From the NCBI GenBank assembly GCA_001655205.1, contig LPNZ01010852.1:1-64000 (forward strand): a stretch of DNA of 64,000 nt, in the 5' to 3' direction. Made by a program: the position numbers and the translations under genes. Below the pieces are notes generated by a model that saw only the letters and a list, made by a program, of their open reading frames with translations, made no database searches and had not been told where the DNA came from. The DNA comes from Lenisia limosa. Taxonomy: Eukaryota > Breviatea. This document shows positions 1 to 15,000 of this stretch, in pieces. The stretch's first letter is position 1. The number at the start of each line of letters is the position of its first letter.

Positions 1-3000
1 GGGGGGGGGGGCTGATTAACGCCATTCAAATGATGCACAAGTGGCGGTGCCACGCACAAGAACATGGTGATGTTGGAATGGACGTTATTAACTCCACAGC
101 ATTGCAAGGTTCTACAACACTTCGGAGCGTTTGACCGCTCTCTTTGTCAAAATCACGAACCAGCTCATCACGTGCTGCAAGACTTATCTCAGGTTCGACA
201 TAGTCACATCTCCGCCTCTCACCCCATGCAGCAGCGAAGGGCCACTGTGGCAGCAAGATCGTGTTGGCATTATCGGCCGCATAGCCGACTGCATCCGTGT
301 GGCTGATGCCTACCAGAGCAGATTCAGGGAGGTCAAGGTGGGCACCCACGCCACTTTATGTGGCGCAATTGCTCTAATGCTGCTTTTTATTGTTTAGGCA
401 CGGCTGCAAGCTTCACCTCGTGAGAAGCAGTTCGACTTCAGTGAAATGTACATTTTCGGCAAACTGGGCACGTTTTGCAAAAGACTGGAGAAACTGAAAG
501 TATGGCGGCGTGGGTGCTTCTCATCTTTTAGACCCTCTTCTCAACTATCGATGAGTTTTCTGTGCTCTGCCGCCCCCATCTTCTTGAGGGTGTTGACACT
601 GTACTCGCCAAGTTCAAGGTTTGTTTTATTTGTGCATTTTCCTTCATATGATCCCATGTACTTAACATCTTAGGAAGTCGTCTTCTCATTCCAACGCAAG
701 CCCTACGATCTTCTAGATCATCGCAAATTGGTGAGCACAATGGGCTTTTTTTGGTACCCGTGGCTTTTCTTGGTACTGACGTGACTACAGGACTTTGAAA
801 CGGACTTTGTCTGGTTCCAAGAACGAGTCAATGAGACCGAAAGAGACCTTAAGGACTACATTGCCTCATCCTTCGCCCGCTGTCCCACTGTGGAGGCCTC
901 GTTGGACCTGGCAGAGAAGTTTTCTGAGGCTTTCACACGTCCTGCTCTTTTGGTGTGTGGATGCAGTGTGTGTTTTTTTGTACCGCTTGATTCTCTTTGT
1001 CGTACCGCTTGATTCTCTTTGTCGTACCCCTTGATTCTCTTTTGTGAACTAACCCTTTAGTCTGACTTGAGCCTCAAATACCACCTCATCTTCAAACAGT
1101 ACACTGCTTCCCTTGAAGAGGTGCGTGAGACCTTTTAGAGAGTACTCCATTCACGCCACAGGTCCGCAGAACGTACGAGCGCGAAAAGGAGTCGCCACCT
1201 GCTCCACGTCACACACCGCCGGTTGCCGGAAACGTATTATGGGCTCGTCAGCTTCTTCGTCGAATTGAACAACCCATGTCCAAGTTCAAGGAAATCCCGG
1301 GAATCATCCAGAACGCCGAAGGCAAGGTTTGTCACTTGCATCGTTAACCTCCCAGAAAGTTGTGCGTCAATACAACAAACTTGCTGGCGCCTTGGTGGAA
1401 TTTGAATCCCTCTGGGTGTCTGGTGGGAAGAGGGAATGACTTTTTTTCATCAGTGGCTTACCCTATTAGGGTAGACTTGCCATATTAGGATAGACTTACA
1501 ATATTAGGATGGAGCCGCGCTGTTGGTCATGTCAAATCGGGCCTTATGGCCTCACTGTTGGTCCGCCACCCCCAGTCACAGAAACTCTACGCCAACTTCG
1601 ACCCTCTGATCCTCCAGGTACTTGCCTTTTGTTATAAAGATTCTTGGGGATGAAGTCAATCAGTTTTCACTCCTTCAGCTGATTGCAGAGTCACACGCCC
1701 TTAAATCTCTGGGTGTTGAGCTGCCCTCAATGGCCGTCCACGTCTGCCGTCTGGAGAAGAAGCTCCGAGCCGAACAGAGTAAGTCCTTGGCATTTGAACA
1801 TCGCTGACAATCAGGCCGACTCGTGTACCTTGTGGCCGAATACGAACGCGTGCAGGCAAGGATTCTCCCGGTCTACGCACCCCTCGTCTCAGGACAAATT
1901 AGCCGTGTCGAGGCTCTTCTTGAACCGGTTTGCATCCCCAGGAAACTTGACAATAATTCTCACCCATGCCAGGCGCTGACCACGCTGACGTGGACTTCGT
2001 TGAATGTGCAATTGTTCCTGGAGGGTCTTGCCGCCGGCATCGAGGCGTTAGAAGGTGTCGTCACCAAGGCTAACGACATGATTGATTGTCGTATCGAAAC
2101 AGGCCTCGAGGAAATCCGTCAAACCTCAATGGTGACTATGCCTGGTGGGTCATCAATGGCAATTGTACGGTCGCAGACAGACTGGAGTTTGATACTATAT
2201 GATATGAACCGATTGTTATGAAGCTGAGCGTGTAGTTGGTGAGGTTTGGCCCGCAGAACGGTTCAGCAGGGAGAACTATATCCACAGCAAAACAGTATCG
2301 AAGGTGGGCTTGACACGTATGATACAAGGCTCATGGTGAGTCCTGACTGCGTAGAGCCTGGATCTCCAGAACCAACGTGTCGAATTGGCCGTCAATAATC
2401 TTGTCGACATCTGCCTCCACAAGTACACTGAAGAAGGTGAGGCTCTTGGGCTCTTTTCCTGTAACTATTTCAGAAGTGTCGGCTATGGACGAAGCAGTTT
2501 CCAACCTCGTGTCTCACTTCCAGGTTGGAGGGGGGTATAACTAGGGCTTCCCTTGGAAAAAGACTGATCAAATATCGATATTTATCGAGGATTTATCAAA
2601 TAAAATCCGTTTTTTGGGACCGTAAGGAAACCCTAATAATGTAAACAATTGAATTGAAGTTAAAGGACAATTATTAATAGCAATAGGCTGAAGCCACGGC
2701 CGCGGTAGTCACGGCCAATCTGCGGTCCTTCAAGAGCCTCAAGGTCCGTCTTGACTCCCAAGTCCGCGACACCCAATTGGCGGCAGTCATCATGGCCGAG
2801 ACCGAACGCGCTCCGCCGATCTTCCAAGTAGGCCTGAGGATGGGGATCTTTTACTTTTCAGGTGAGCGTGGAGCTTAGCATCCCCCACATTGTCACAACA
2901 CCGGGCCTGCCAGCCATCCAGAAGAGCCTCAATGACGTGAGTATACCAATGCTGTGATGATGGGGTTCTCTTGCTTTTCTTCCTAATGTTGTAACCGCCC

Positions 3001-6000
3001 AGGTTATTCGGTCTATTTTAGGAGTCAACCGAAGGGTCTTCCTTTGGGGTCAAGATCGCTCAACTGTAGGGCATTTGCCGAATTCTTTTGCTCCAGCGAA
3101 GACCTTGTTGACACCCCAGGGAGACGGATTAGCTACATACCACAGTGCCGTTTCACGCGACCGTAACATTGTCATTCATGTCCTCCTGCTCTCCGGCGCC
3201 GTGATGGCTGTTGACCGGCACGTCTCAACGCATCTTGCAAGCTACAACAAGTGGGCTTGCCTGCTGGTTTAACTCGGAATTAACTCGATCGTTGCGTCGT
3301 CTGATCTCCAGATACGACTTTGTTTGGAAAGAAGCCAAGTCTGACGCTTATGAGCTGTTCCTTGAAACAGACCCTTCACCAGATGATTTCGAAACTGAAA
3401 TGAGAAAGTGGGGGGGGGGGGGNNNNNNNNNNNNNNNNNNNNNNNNNNNNNNNNNNNNNNNNNNNNNNNNNNNNNNNNNNNNNNNNNNNNNNNNNNNNNN
3501 NNNNNTCTGCTTTGGCTAATATTATTCAGATTTGACCGACTTGCGTCTGAAGTTAGTCTCATTCCCGGCTGGTCACACATCGGTCCCCTGAGCCTAGTGG
3601 CGGCTTCACTGAAAACATCCCTTATGTGCGATTTGACCCTCTTTCTGAATCCCTTGCTAGACAGCCTTTTTAATGTTGACGCTTCAGTGAGGAGTGTCGG
3701 GCGTGGAAGCAGCAGTTCGGAACCAACCTCAACCGCAAGGCTCGGAGCGACATGGAAAGCCTCTATATGTACATCGAAGACGTGAGCAATGCCTTCAAAC
3801 AGGCTCTTGACTAACCCCCCAGACACAAGCACGTTTGAGTAGACCCACAACAGACCTTGACGATGTCCGCCAAACCATGGACGGCTTGAGCGGTGAGGCG
3901 GCGATGAAACGGGGACGTTACTGACAACAGTGTTGCAAATGTCATGCTTTAGGCCTTCGTGAGTTTGAGGGTGAGATAGAGAGCCGTTTGGGTCCTATTG
4001 AAGACGCCTACGCCACGCTTGCAAGCTACAAGATCAACGTGTCCAAGGAGGAATCCGAGCAGATCGACAACCTGAGGTTCGAACATGGGGGGTGCACGTA
4101 TCTCACTCTTCAGATACACTTGGCGCAAACTTCGTGACCAGGCGCACCAGATTCAGAAGCACCTAAGAGAGAAGGTCTGTTGCAAGCTTATTTGAGAACA
4201 GACCAGTCCTGACCCTCCAGCAACCCGTGTTCCGCAAGGAACTTGAGGAGTCCGTTGCAGCCTTTAAATTGGACGTTGCACAGTTCAAAAAAGAGTACGA
4301 CGCCAAGGGCCCCATGGTCCAGGGCACAAAACCCAGGGTTGCAGTCGAACGCCTCAATACGTTCCAAAGGTCGGGCCCATCCAGTGCAAGAATGATCTCA
4401 TCTGTTCAGACTTTTCGAGGAAAGAGACCGCAAGTATCAAACCTACCGTGCTGGCGAAGAGCTCTTTGGACTGGCGGTTCGCTTTTCACCTCTTATCGCA
4501 CATTTAATTCGTCCTGATAACATTCTTTCACCCAAGTGCCTTGTTTATCTTTGGACAAGCAGTTTCTTACCGTTCAGCTGACCGAGTACCGCGACCTTCA
4601 AATAGTCCGCAAGCAGCTGAAGCTTCTCCACTCCCTCTACGACCTTTATAGCGACGTCAACCAGGTGTGGGTCTTGCTGACGCATTTGTCTCATGGTGGT
4701 TTCACGATTGCATTTGTCTCATCATGGTGGTTTTACGGTTGCAGTGGTTTGGCCGTGTGGACGAGACACTGTGGGCCGACCTTGATGTCAAGCTCATGGC
4801 CGAGAACGTGGAGGCGTACCAGAGCAGGTGCAAGCGTCTTCCAAGTGTAGGTCGTGCCGTCATGACGTCACCATTCAGGCCCTTCGCGACTGGGAGGCTT
4901 ACCGCGATCTTCGATCTATCATCGACGAGTTCCGCGACTCGCTGCCCCTCCTGGAGGCTCTGTCACACAAGGCCGTGACGGCCAGGCATTGGCAGGCTAT
5001 TTCGGTGATGGGGTCCAAATCAAGATATTCCAATGGCATATAATAGCATGAAACATATGCCCATTTTACACACTGGCCTTAGTTATTACTCTCAATCCTC
5101 TTCTCATTTGCTTAGCTAAACATATTGTTTTTCTTCTCATCCCCCCCCCCCCCNNNNNNNNNNNNNNNNNNNNNNNNNNNNNNNNNNNNNNNNNNNNNNN
5201 NNNNNNNNNNNNNNNNNNNNNNNNNNNNNNNNNNNNNNNNNNNNNNNNNNNNNNNNNNNNNAATTGAAGAACCTCCGTGCGGCTCCTCTTCTTGAGTTTA
5301 AGGACGATATTGAAGAGGTCTGTTTTAGCATTATCTTGGCATAACTATCCTTGATACTCTTGATGGAGGGGAGAGCTCCGGCTTGATACTCGGTATTGGC
5401 AAGTGACGTTGTAGATCACATTCGGCGCTATCAAGGAAAGAGACATTGAGCTGAAGCTGAACACTGTTGCTGGCGAGTGGGCTTCCCAAGAGCTGACCTT
5501 CGCCGCCTTCAAGAACAGAGGCAACCTCACGCTCAAGGGTGGGCTGCAGGGCAAACTGCTGAACGTTTCCATCAGCATTTCTTAACCAAACAGGTCAAGA
5601 AGTGCAAGACGTCATCACCATGCTCGAAGACGCGCTGCTGTCCTTGGCGTCGCTGCTGTCTTCGCGTTACAACGCGCCGTTCAAGCACAAGATCCAAGCA
5701 TGGGTCCAGAAGGTTGGGCGTCGTACTGCCTGACGTTTTAGCTTTCGATGGCGGGAGAAGTCATTGAAGAGTGGATGTCAGTCCAGTCTCTCTGGGTCTA
5801 TCTGGAGGCAGTTTTCATTGGCGGTGACATCTCCAAACAGCTTCCCAAGGTGGGACCTTTTGTGGCTAAACTTTGTAGGAAGCGAAGAGATTCGCCCAGA
5901 TCGACAAGGCATGGGTGAAGATCATGACCAAGGTGGGAGAGTCGTTTAACACCGAAGAGGGGTCTTGATACTTCGGTTTAACCAAAATATAACGTTTTTA

Positions 6001-9000
6001 TGATGCTTCTCACCACTGTAGATCAAGGAAACTCCAAACGTTCTCGCGTGTACATACCACGACGAAAGCCTTCGCAACTTACTCCCTCATTTGACTGGTA
6101 CGTTCTAGGCTTCCTCCTGGTTCTTTCTCACACCGGCAGAGCAGCTTGAGCTGTGTCAAAAGTCTCTCACAGGGTACCTTGAGGCAAAGAGAGCCCTGTT
6201 CCCGCGTTTCTACTTTGTGTCCGACCCTGTTCTTCTTGAGGTTCTTGGCCAAACATCCAACTCGCATGCCATCCAGCCGCACCTCCAGGTCGGGACCAAG
6301 TACCTCTATCGATATGCGAATACTTGTATCATTTTGCTCAATATGATACCTTTTTTGAACAAGAGAAACCTTTACATTAGAAATCTAGGGAGGGATACCA
6401 TAAACAAATTACCAAACTTCTGCGACATTACTTGGTAATTTTTTGTGTTATCCTTTTAGGCCATTTTCGCTGCCCTCACCCAGCTGGTGTTTGACCCCGT
6501 GGAATACAACAGAATCCTTGGTAGGCCCTTGCGTAATACAAACAACTTTATCTCTTGAACTGTAGCTTGTTGAGTTAAATGTCATGATAACCGAGTAGCA
6601 CAGTCCTATCTAACACCCAAGGCTTCAAGGGAGAAGACGGCGAGTACATTGAGCTTGCCAAGCCGCTCATGGCTGAGGGCAATGTGGAGACGTGGCTCAC
6701 ACACCTGGTCACAGCCATGCAGGTTGGTCACGTGCACAACCGGGACTTCTTTACCGCATAGACCGCAATGAAGAAGGTGATCTCGCGAAGTGTTGCTGAA
6801 ATGCCGTCAATGGGTCTCTTCGAGTTTGTTCAGAAGTACCAAGCTCAGGTCGGCGATAACCCTTTTCACCATGGGGGTTGTAATTAGAGCTTTACTTCGG
6901 TTCGAAAAAAAAACCGGTACTATATTGATAGTTTTCGAGGATTTATCGAGAAATTCAGTCTATTTTCGAACCGAAGTGAAGTCCAAGTTGTATTGCAATA
7001 TCCTCACCGCTTAGGTATCGCTTCTTGGAATCCAGCTCAGTTGGACGAGTGACGTGGAGGAGGGTTTGGTGCAGTCGAAATACGACAAAGCCGCGCTGGC
7101 AGCTGTCGTCAAAAGAGTGTCTAACGTTCTCAACCAGCTTGTGGACTTCACTGTTAAGTATGCTCTCCCTTCTCTTGGCTCTGACTTCTAGGGATCTCTC
7201 CAAGGTTGAAAGGACCGGCCTTGAAACCCTCATTACCATTCAAGTATGCTTGGCCTTCTGGGTTGCCGTTTCGGATTTTCCATTCATAGTGTTTAATGTC
7301 TAATTTAAATTTTCAAAAATGCTCCGAACACTATACAAAGCAACAAGCAATATCACCCCCGTTTTTACACTTCATCCTTGACCTCCTTCGTGTTTTTAAC
7401 CAATGTGGTTGCTTTGTGTTCATAATTCGCATTTGACCCCTTTCAGGTGCACCAACGTGACGTTGTTGAGACTCTCAATAAACAGCGCATCAGATCCCCC
7501 CACGACTTTGAGTGGCTCAAGCAGGCTCGGTTCTACTGGAGCGAAGAGGAGAAGGACGTCGGTATCAGCATCGCCTCTGTTGACTTCAAGTACAACTACG
7601 AGTACCTTGGTGTTGTTGAGAGACTGTGTATCACGCCGCTGACCGACCGTTGCTACATCACCTTGGCTCAGGTTAGGGGCTTTGTTGCTACATTTGGCTC
7701 AGGTTAGGAACATCATTTCATCAATATAGTTTTTTTTCGGATGTTATTCCATTCACTTGTCACCCCCCCCCCCCCNNNNNNNNNNNNNNNNNNNNNNNNN
7801 NNNNNNNNNNNNNNNNNNNNNNNNNNNNNNNNNNNNNNNNNNNNNNNNNNNNNNNNNNNNNNNNNNNNNNNNNNNNNNNNNNAAACAGTGGGTTGATTGC
7901 GTTTGATTGCCTTGTCTTACCACGAAGGTCAAGGACATGGGGCGTACGTTGGGCAAGTTTGTTGTCGTCTTCAACTGCAGCGACCAAATGGACTTCCGCG
8001 GCTTCGGCAAAATCGTCAAGGGTCTAGCCCAGGCCGGGTGTTGGGGCTGTTTTGACGAGTTCAACCGCATTGAGCTTCCGGTTCTGTCGGTGGCGGCGCA
8101 GCAGGTTGGCTCGGTCTTCAACGCTAGACGAGAACGCCGCAAGGAGTTTGTCTTCACTGATGGCGCCACCGTGCCGCTCAACGCAGAGGTACGCGCATGA
8201 CGCCATGTGGCTTATTGTTCAGGTTGGCCTCTTCATTACCATGAACCCGGGTTATGCTGGCCGCCAAGAACTCCCCGAGAATCTCAAGGTCCAATTCAGG
8301 TTCGGCCTCAGCTCTTTCTTCTCTCTTGCTCTCTCTCTTCTCTCTTCCCCTCTTTCTTTTCTCTTTTCTTTGTCACCCCCCTCCCCCCAGAACTGTTGCT
8401 ATGATGGTTCCAGACAGGCAAATTATCATGCGTGTTAAATTGGCATCTCAAGGGTAGGCTAGTTTCACAGGGCCTCCTTTACCGCCAAGATTCCAAGAGA
8501 ACATTATGCTTGCTAAGAAGTTCTTCATTCTCTATCGCCTGTGTGAGGAACAGCTCAGCAAACAGAGACACTACGATTTCGGCCTGCGGAACATCTTGAG
8601 TGTTTTGAGAACCTGCGGATACACCAAGGTTTGTGGTCTTCTTGCAAACACCCCTTGACCAATCCAGCGTGCGAATCCTCACGACTCTGAAGTCATGATT
8701 CTAAAGCGAGTGTGTCGCGACCTAAACCTGTCCAAGCTGGTTGATGATGATGAGCCGCTCTTCTTGAGCCTCATTGGGTGGGTTATCTTAGGGCTTCACT
8801 TCGGTTCGAAAAAGACCTGTTAAATATCGATAGTTTTCGAGGATTTATCGAGAAGTTCAGTCTTTTTTCCAACCGAAGTGAAGCCCTAGCCATCTTCTCT
8901 ATCATTCCTTGTGTTCTTGTTTAGTGGTCTTGGCCTTTCTGACCTTGTAGTGACCTTTTCCCGGAGGTTGAAGTCAGCAAGGAGAACTACCCAACGCTGG

Positions 9001-12000
9001 AGGTAAGGCTGGCTTTTCGGAAATGAACTGAGCTGAACTGAACTGAACTGAACTGAGCATTTAGGCTGCGATCAAGGAGCATGTTGATGAGAAGGGCCTT
9101 GTCTACCACGACGAGTGGGTCAGTAAGGTGAGCGACCGCAGCTTATATGTTGGCATTAACCAGTACAGGTGGTCCAGCTTCATGAGACGTCTCTTGTGCG
9201 GCACGGCATCATGGTGCTTGGCCCCTCCGGCTCGGGCAAAACCCAGTGCATCCACAGTCTCATGGCTGCTCTCAACAAAACTGGCCAGCCTCACAAGTGC
9301 GGATAATATTCTCTGACCGCATGTGCTGTTTCAAACCTCACCCCCAGGGACCGCATGTGCTATTTCAAACCTCACCCCCCAGGGAGATTCGCATGAACCC
9401 CAAGGCCATCACTGCTCCCCAAATGTTCGGACGTCTGGATGTTGTCACCAACGTATGCCCGACCTCGCCGTATTGACGTTCAGGACTGGACCGACGGCAT
9501 CTTTAGCTCCATTTGGCGCCGCGCGTGTAAGAAGAAAAGCGAGCAGATTTGGATCACGCTTGACGGGCCTGTTGATGCGATTTGGATTGAAAATCTGAAC
9601 ACTGTCCTAGATGATAACAAAGTAAGCGCTGTTGCCTTGGGTCACACTGTAGTCTCTGACTCTGGCCAATGGTGACCGAATTCCGATGCAAAACACGATG
9701 AAGCTTATCTTCGAAGTTTCAAACCTGGACAACGCGTCTCCTGCCACTGGTTTGCTACCTTGTCACTGGGCTTCCCCACGGTTCCAAAAAACTGAATCTC
9801 TCGATAAATTCTCGATGAATATCGATATTTTATTGGTCATTTTTTGAACCCTAAGGAAGCCCTCCCTACCTGTCATTCAATCTCGATTTCTGCTCAACTT
9901 TAATGGATACTATTATCAGTATGAATATTTCTGATGGTTTTAGTGAGCCGAGCTGGAATGATCTACCTTGCCGTCTCGACGCTGGGCTGGGAGCCTCTGT
10001 ACCAATCTTGGGCAAAAACGCAGAACCGGGGCGTGCAAGGTGGGTCAATGTCTGTGCTTTGTTGACTCTTTAGACGTTCTCACCCCGCTGTTTACCGCCA
10101 ACCTTCCAGTCCTTTTTACTCTTATCAAGGAGAGCCTCAAGCCAACCATGGCTGTATGTTGAGGGTTTTTATGTATTCAGTCAGACCTTCAAGCAGTATT
10201 ATTTCTCAATATTCCTCCGTTCATCATTGTTTGGTCGGTTACCCCTCTCCCCCAGGTGACTGAGATGAACATGGTTACCACAACTACGGACATTCTGACC
10301 TCTCTTATTCCAGAGGTTTGTCAGAATAACGGTGTCTTTTCTTATTAAAAACAAAGCCGCCTTTTTGCTTACCGCACAGGAGGAAGTTCGGTCAATGAGC
10401 GCAGAGCATCTGAGTCGGCTGTTCACATACGCAGTGACATGGGGCATGGGCGGACTGTTTGAGGTCGAAGATAGGATCCTGTTCTCGAAGGAGCTTGCCA
10501 GCCGCCCCGTGAGTCCCTATACTGCCTTGTCTCAGTCGTTCTTGCCCATGGATTCATCGCTGTGCCTGACCTTTTAGGGTATCGACGTTCCCGTGATGAA
10601 TGAAGGAGAAACGCTCTTCGACTTTATGGTGGAAAGCAACGGACAGTGGAAGGCCTGGGCTGATGTGTTAGTGGCGCATGCTTGTTTCTATTGCGTATTC
10701 GCCAACTCTGCCTGACTTCTTAGCGTACCTGAATATGTGTACCCCCAAGACCACTCACCGCTCTTCTCTTCAATCTTCGTGCCCACTGTCGACAACACTC
10801 GCATCGACTACCTTCTCGACCTTCTCATGTCCCGAGTAGGCTCACTAATCGTGACTCTCACCTCTGCAGTCCAAGCCTGTCCTTCTGATCGGCAGTCCTG
10901 GAACTGCCAAAACAGCGACTATGACGCACTACCTGCGGCAACGGCGCTCTGAGAACCTGAGCTACAAACAAATCAACTTCAGCAGTGCCACTACTCCCGG
11001 ACAGGTGCGGTGGAAGACTCTTTCGGGAACATTTGAGCAGTGACATCGTTTACTCTGCTAGGTGCAGCGAATGATTGAAGGAGTCGTCGACAAACGTCTT
11101 GGGAACACCTTCGGCCCTCCTGCTGGTAGGTACCTACGCCCTTTGCTGACTGTCTAGGAAAGCGAATGGCGTTGTTTATTGACGATCTGTCCATGCCTGT
11201 CATCAATGAATGGGGAGACCAGGTTTGCTAGCGCTTTTTGGATGCCCCATTGTCCCATTGTGGATTTGCTTCACGCTCGCAGGTCACCAACGAACTTCTG
11301 CGCCAGCTTATTGACCAAGGCGGCCTCTACTCCCTGGTACGTCCGCCCTTATTCCCCTCTCTCAAGCCGCATGACCCCCTAGGATAAGCCCGGAGAGTTC
11401 TCGCGTATCGTCGATGTTCAGTTCATGGCGGCAATGTCTCACCCCTCCGGCGGCCGCAACGACATTCCCGAAAGACTCAAGGTTGGCCCGGTCTGACTGC
11501 AATTAACTCTGTAGCGCCAATTTGCCATCTTCAACCTGCCGTCACCGTCGTCATCATCGGTGCAACACATCTACAGCAAGATGGTGTCGGGCCACTTCTC
11601 AAGATCCAGAGGCTTCACCGAGGATAGTAGGCTGCTCCTTTGTCGTAACGCTCTAGTCCAAGCCTTGTCACCTAAACTGGTGGACCTCACGCAGAACCTC
11701 TGGTCCGCCACCGCGGCCCGAATGTTACCCACTCCCGCCAAGTTCCACTACGTCTTCACCCTCAGGTTTGAGCCTTGCACCCCATCTTGTTACGGTTTTA
11801 GGGACGTGAGCCGTATTGTTGAGGGCCTGCTCAGGGCCGACAGCTCCGTAATCTCCACCTCAAAGTCGCTGCTGAGCCTTTGGCGCCACGAGAGCCAGCG
11901 CGCAATCAGTGACCGCTTCACATCCAAAGACGAGCACGCCTGGTTCGACAGAGCTACTCAGGTTGGCGGCTGGGGACCTGAGAATCATGATGATTGACCA

Positions 12001-15000
12001 AATTGAAAATGTTGTAGCTCTTAAGACAAAGTTGATGATATAGGAACAACTTCTTACGGTGGCGGACCCCCAAACCGCTGCGGACGTCATGGAGGACCAA
12101 TACTTCGTGGACTTCATGAGAGACCCCGAGGAGGTGCTTTAATATCGTATTTTGGAGTATTGACCCCCCAGATTGAGGATCCGGAAGCTGACATCGAAGA
12201 GGCGCCAAAGATCTACGAAAAGCCCTCGTCCATGGCCAACTTACGCGGCCGTGCTGAGCACTTCATGCAGATGTACACCCAGGAGACTAGGGGCATGAGT
12301 CTGGACCTGGTTCTCTTCAAGGACGCCATTACGCATCTCACGCGCATTTCTCGGGTGTTGCGCACACCTGTTGGCAACGCTCTTCTTGTGAGCTGGGTGG
12401 CCTCTTGGTACCGTTATGCATCAAAGAGTGACGGTGTAGGTTGGTGTCGGAGGAAGCGGACGGCAGTCTTTGACCCGACTTGCTTCGTACATTGCAGGCA
12501 ATGAATGCTTCCAGATCCAGGTGCGTCGGTAGCCCCAGGTTTTATTATATTTTGATCTTCAAATGAACTTGGGTTGTTGGTGCGACGAATGACTCTTTAG
12601 GTCACCCGAACTTACAACGTCAGCAATCTCATAGACGACCTCAAAGTGTGCAGTGAACAGATATCACGGATTTGCTCTATTGGATTAGTCCTTGCGCGCT
12701 TTTTGCTCCAGCCTCATATTTTAGCATTTGTACCGAGTAACTGGTGGAGAGGGGCGACCAGTGACCTTCATCTTAACCGATAACGACATCGTTGACGAGG
12801 CCTTCCTTGAGTACATCAATAGCATCCTTAGGTTTGTCTCTGCCCTGGTGTTGTCATGACTTCAGTTCGGGTGAAGTGCCGAACCTCTTCCCTCGAGATG
12901 AGCTTGACTTGGTACTCTCTGACCTTCGCGCTGTGTTCCTCAAGGATCCCGCAATGAAGGTTCGACTCCATCTGATTCTGCTTTTCTTGTCAGGATACAT
13001 TTTCAATTATTTTCTACCCCCCCCTCTGGAGTGATGGAGTGGTGGGATGCGGTCGGTGCTGCATAAGCGACTGGCCTGAGCTTTGTTTGTTTTTTTGTTA
13101 TCAACCCTCGNNNNNNNNNNNNNNNNNNNNNNNNNNNNNNNNNNNNNNNNNNNNNNNNNNNNNNNNNNNNNNNNNNNNNCAGGGAGAAATCGATACGCAG
13201 GAGGAGCTCTACTCGTACTTCATACAGCGCGCCCGCGCCAATCTCCACGTAGTGTTGTGCATGAGCCCTGTTGGTGAGACGCTCCGCTCTCGCTCTCTCC
13301 GCTTCCCGGGTCTCATTTCTGGCTGCACCATTGATTGGTTCTTCGGATGGCCTCGTGAAGCCCTCGTGGAAGTGGCTGCAAAGCACATCAAAAACTTCCC
13401 CATGCTCTGCAGCGGCGAGGACAGAGACGCGCTCGTCGACCACATGGCCTTCCTGCACAGCCACGTCAAGGCGCAGTGTGACAATTACTTCCAAAAATAC
13501 CGCAGATCGACTTACGTCACCCCCAAGTCCTATCTCTCCTTCATCAATCAGGTATTCCTTCCACCTTTCTTTCCTTCTCATCCCTTCAGTACATGAGGTT
13601 CTACGACTTGAAGAAGAACCATTACGATGACCTTGCCTCCCGAATGAACCAAGGTCTTGAGAAGCTGCTGGAGGCCGGAGAAAGCGTGTCTCGTCTGAGA
13701 CTCGAACTTGTTGACAAGGTGGCCGGACTTTCTGACGTCACGTAGAATGCTTGATGGTTGGGAATGACGATTTAGGAACGCAACTTAGAGGTGGCACAAG
13801 CGAAGGCTCAGGAGTTCCTCGTCGTCATCACTGCTAAAACAGCCGAGGCTGAAAAGAAAAAGAACGAGGTAGGCTCCACTTATATATATTTTGGAATATT
13901 TCATTTGAACTATGTGCACTGACCCTTCAAACTCAAAAATATGACACTTTGTACTCACCCCCCCCCCCTAGGTTCTTGTGGTCAAAGAAGAAATGGCAGA
14001 TGTTGTGGCCAAGATCGAATGTGACAAGAAGGTGGTGGAAGACGATCTTCTTGAGGCCAAACCGGCCCTGGACAGTGCCATTGAGGCGCTCGACCGCATC
14101 AAGCCCGCTGATATCAGGTAACGGGGATAGGGAGTGATATCAAGTAATGGGGATGGGGAGGAGTGATGTCAGGTAACGGGGATAGGGAATGTTTGCTTGC
14201 ATGCATGTCTGAACTGACCCCTTTTCAGTAACGTGAAGAAGCTGCGTAAGCCGCCCAACCTCATCCAGAGAATCCTTGACGGTGTTCTTTTGCTCAAACA
14301 GCAGCCTGTTCTCCCCATCCAGGTTTGTCATGATGGCTTGCTTCTCACCCTATAGCCCGACCCCGAAAAGCCCGGGTATTTCCTGGCGTCGTGGGCCAAT
14401 GCTGTTCGTACCATGGGTGCCGGCGACTTCCTACCCTCGCTTCTCAACTTCCCCAAGGACCAGGTATGCCTGTTGCTATTGTTTCAATAGTGTTTTCAAT
14501 TTCTAACTCGATGCAGATTACGGACGAGACCATTGAGCTGCTGCAGCCCTACCTTGAAATGCCAGACTTCAACTCCAAGGACGCCGAGAAATCCTCGGGT
14601 TCCATCGCTGGTCTCTGCAGCTGGGTTCAAGCTATGGTGGGGGCGTGTGCAGTATGTAATGAATGATCAGCATTTTTGTTGAGATGTTAACGATCTAGGT
14701 GATCTATCGCCGTGTTTCCAAGGAGGTCCTTCCCAAAAAGGAAGCTTTAGTTCGGGCCGAGAGGAAACTGCAGTTAGCACAGGCCGACTTGCAGACCACC
14801 CAGGTTTGTTTTTATTTTCAGTGTATTGATATTGCGCTCCTGATGTTGTACTGATCCTCCTCAGGAGGAACTCGATGGAAAGCAGAAGGTTCTAGATGAG
14901 ATGAAGGCCGAATATGAAGAGGCCCTGAGACACAAACAAGCCCTCCAGGTATGGAGGTTTTTCTGGTTCAGATGTTTGATTCTCATGATACAGACTTATT

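Noticed and set aside
1-11. Window-start G run as telomere
   Set aside because: No telomeric repeat follows and dynein coding begins soon after; it is another homopolymer like those at gaps.
12388-12466. Arg instead of Lys in the AAA4 Walker A (GVGGSGRQ), and a break in the frame just before it
   Set aside because: GRQ occurs in many axonemal dyneins, and the frame break is a normal 52-nt intron (12388-12439).
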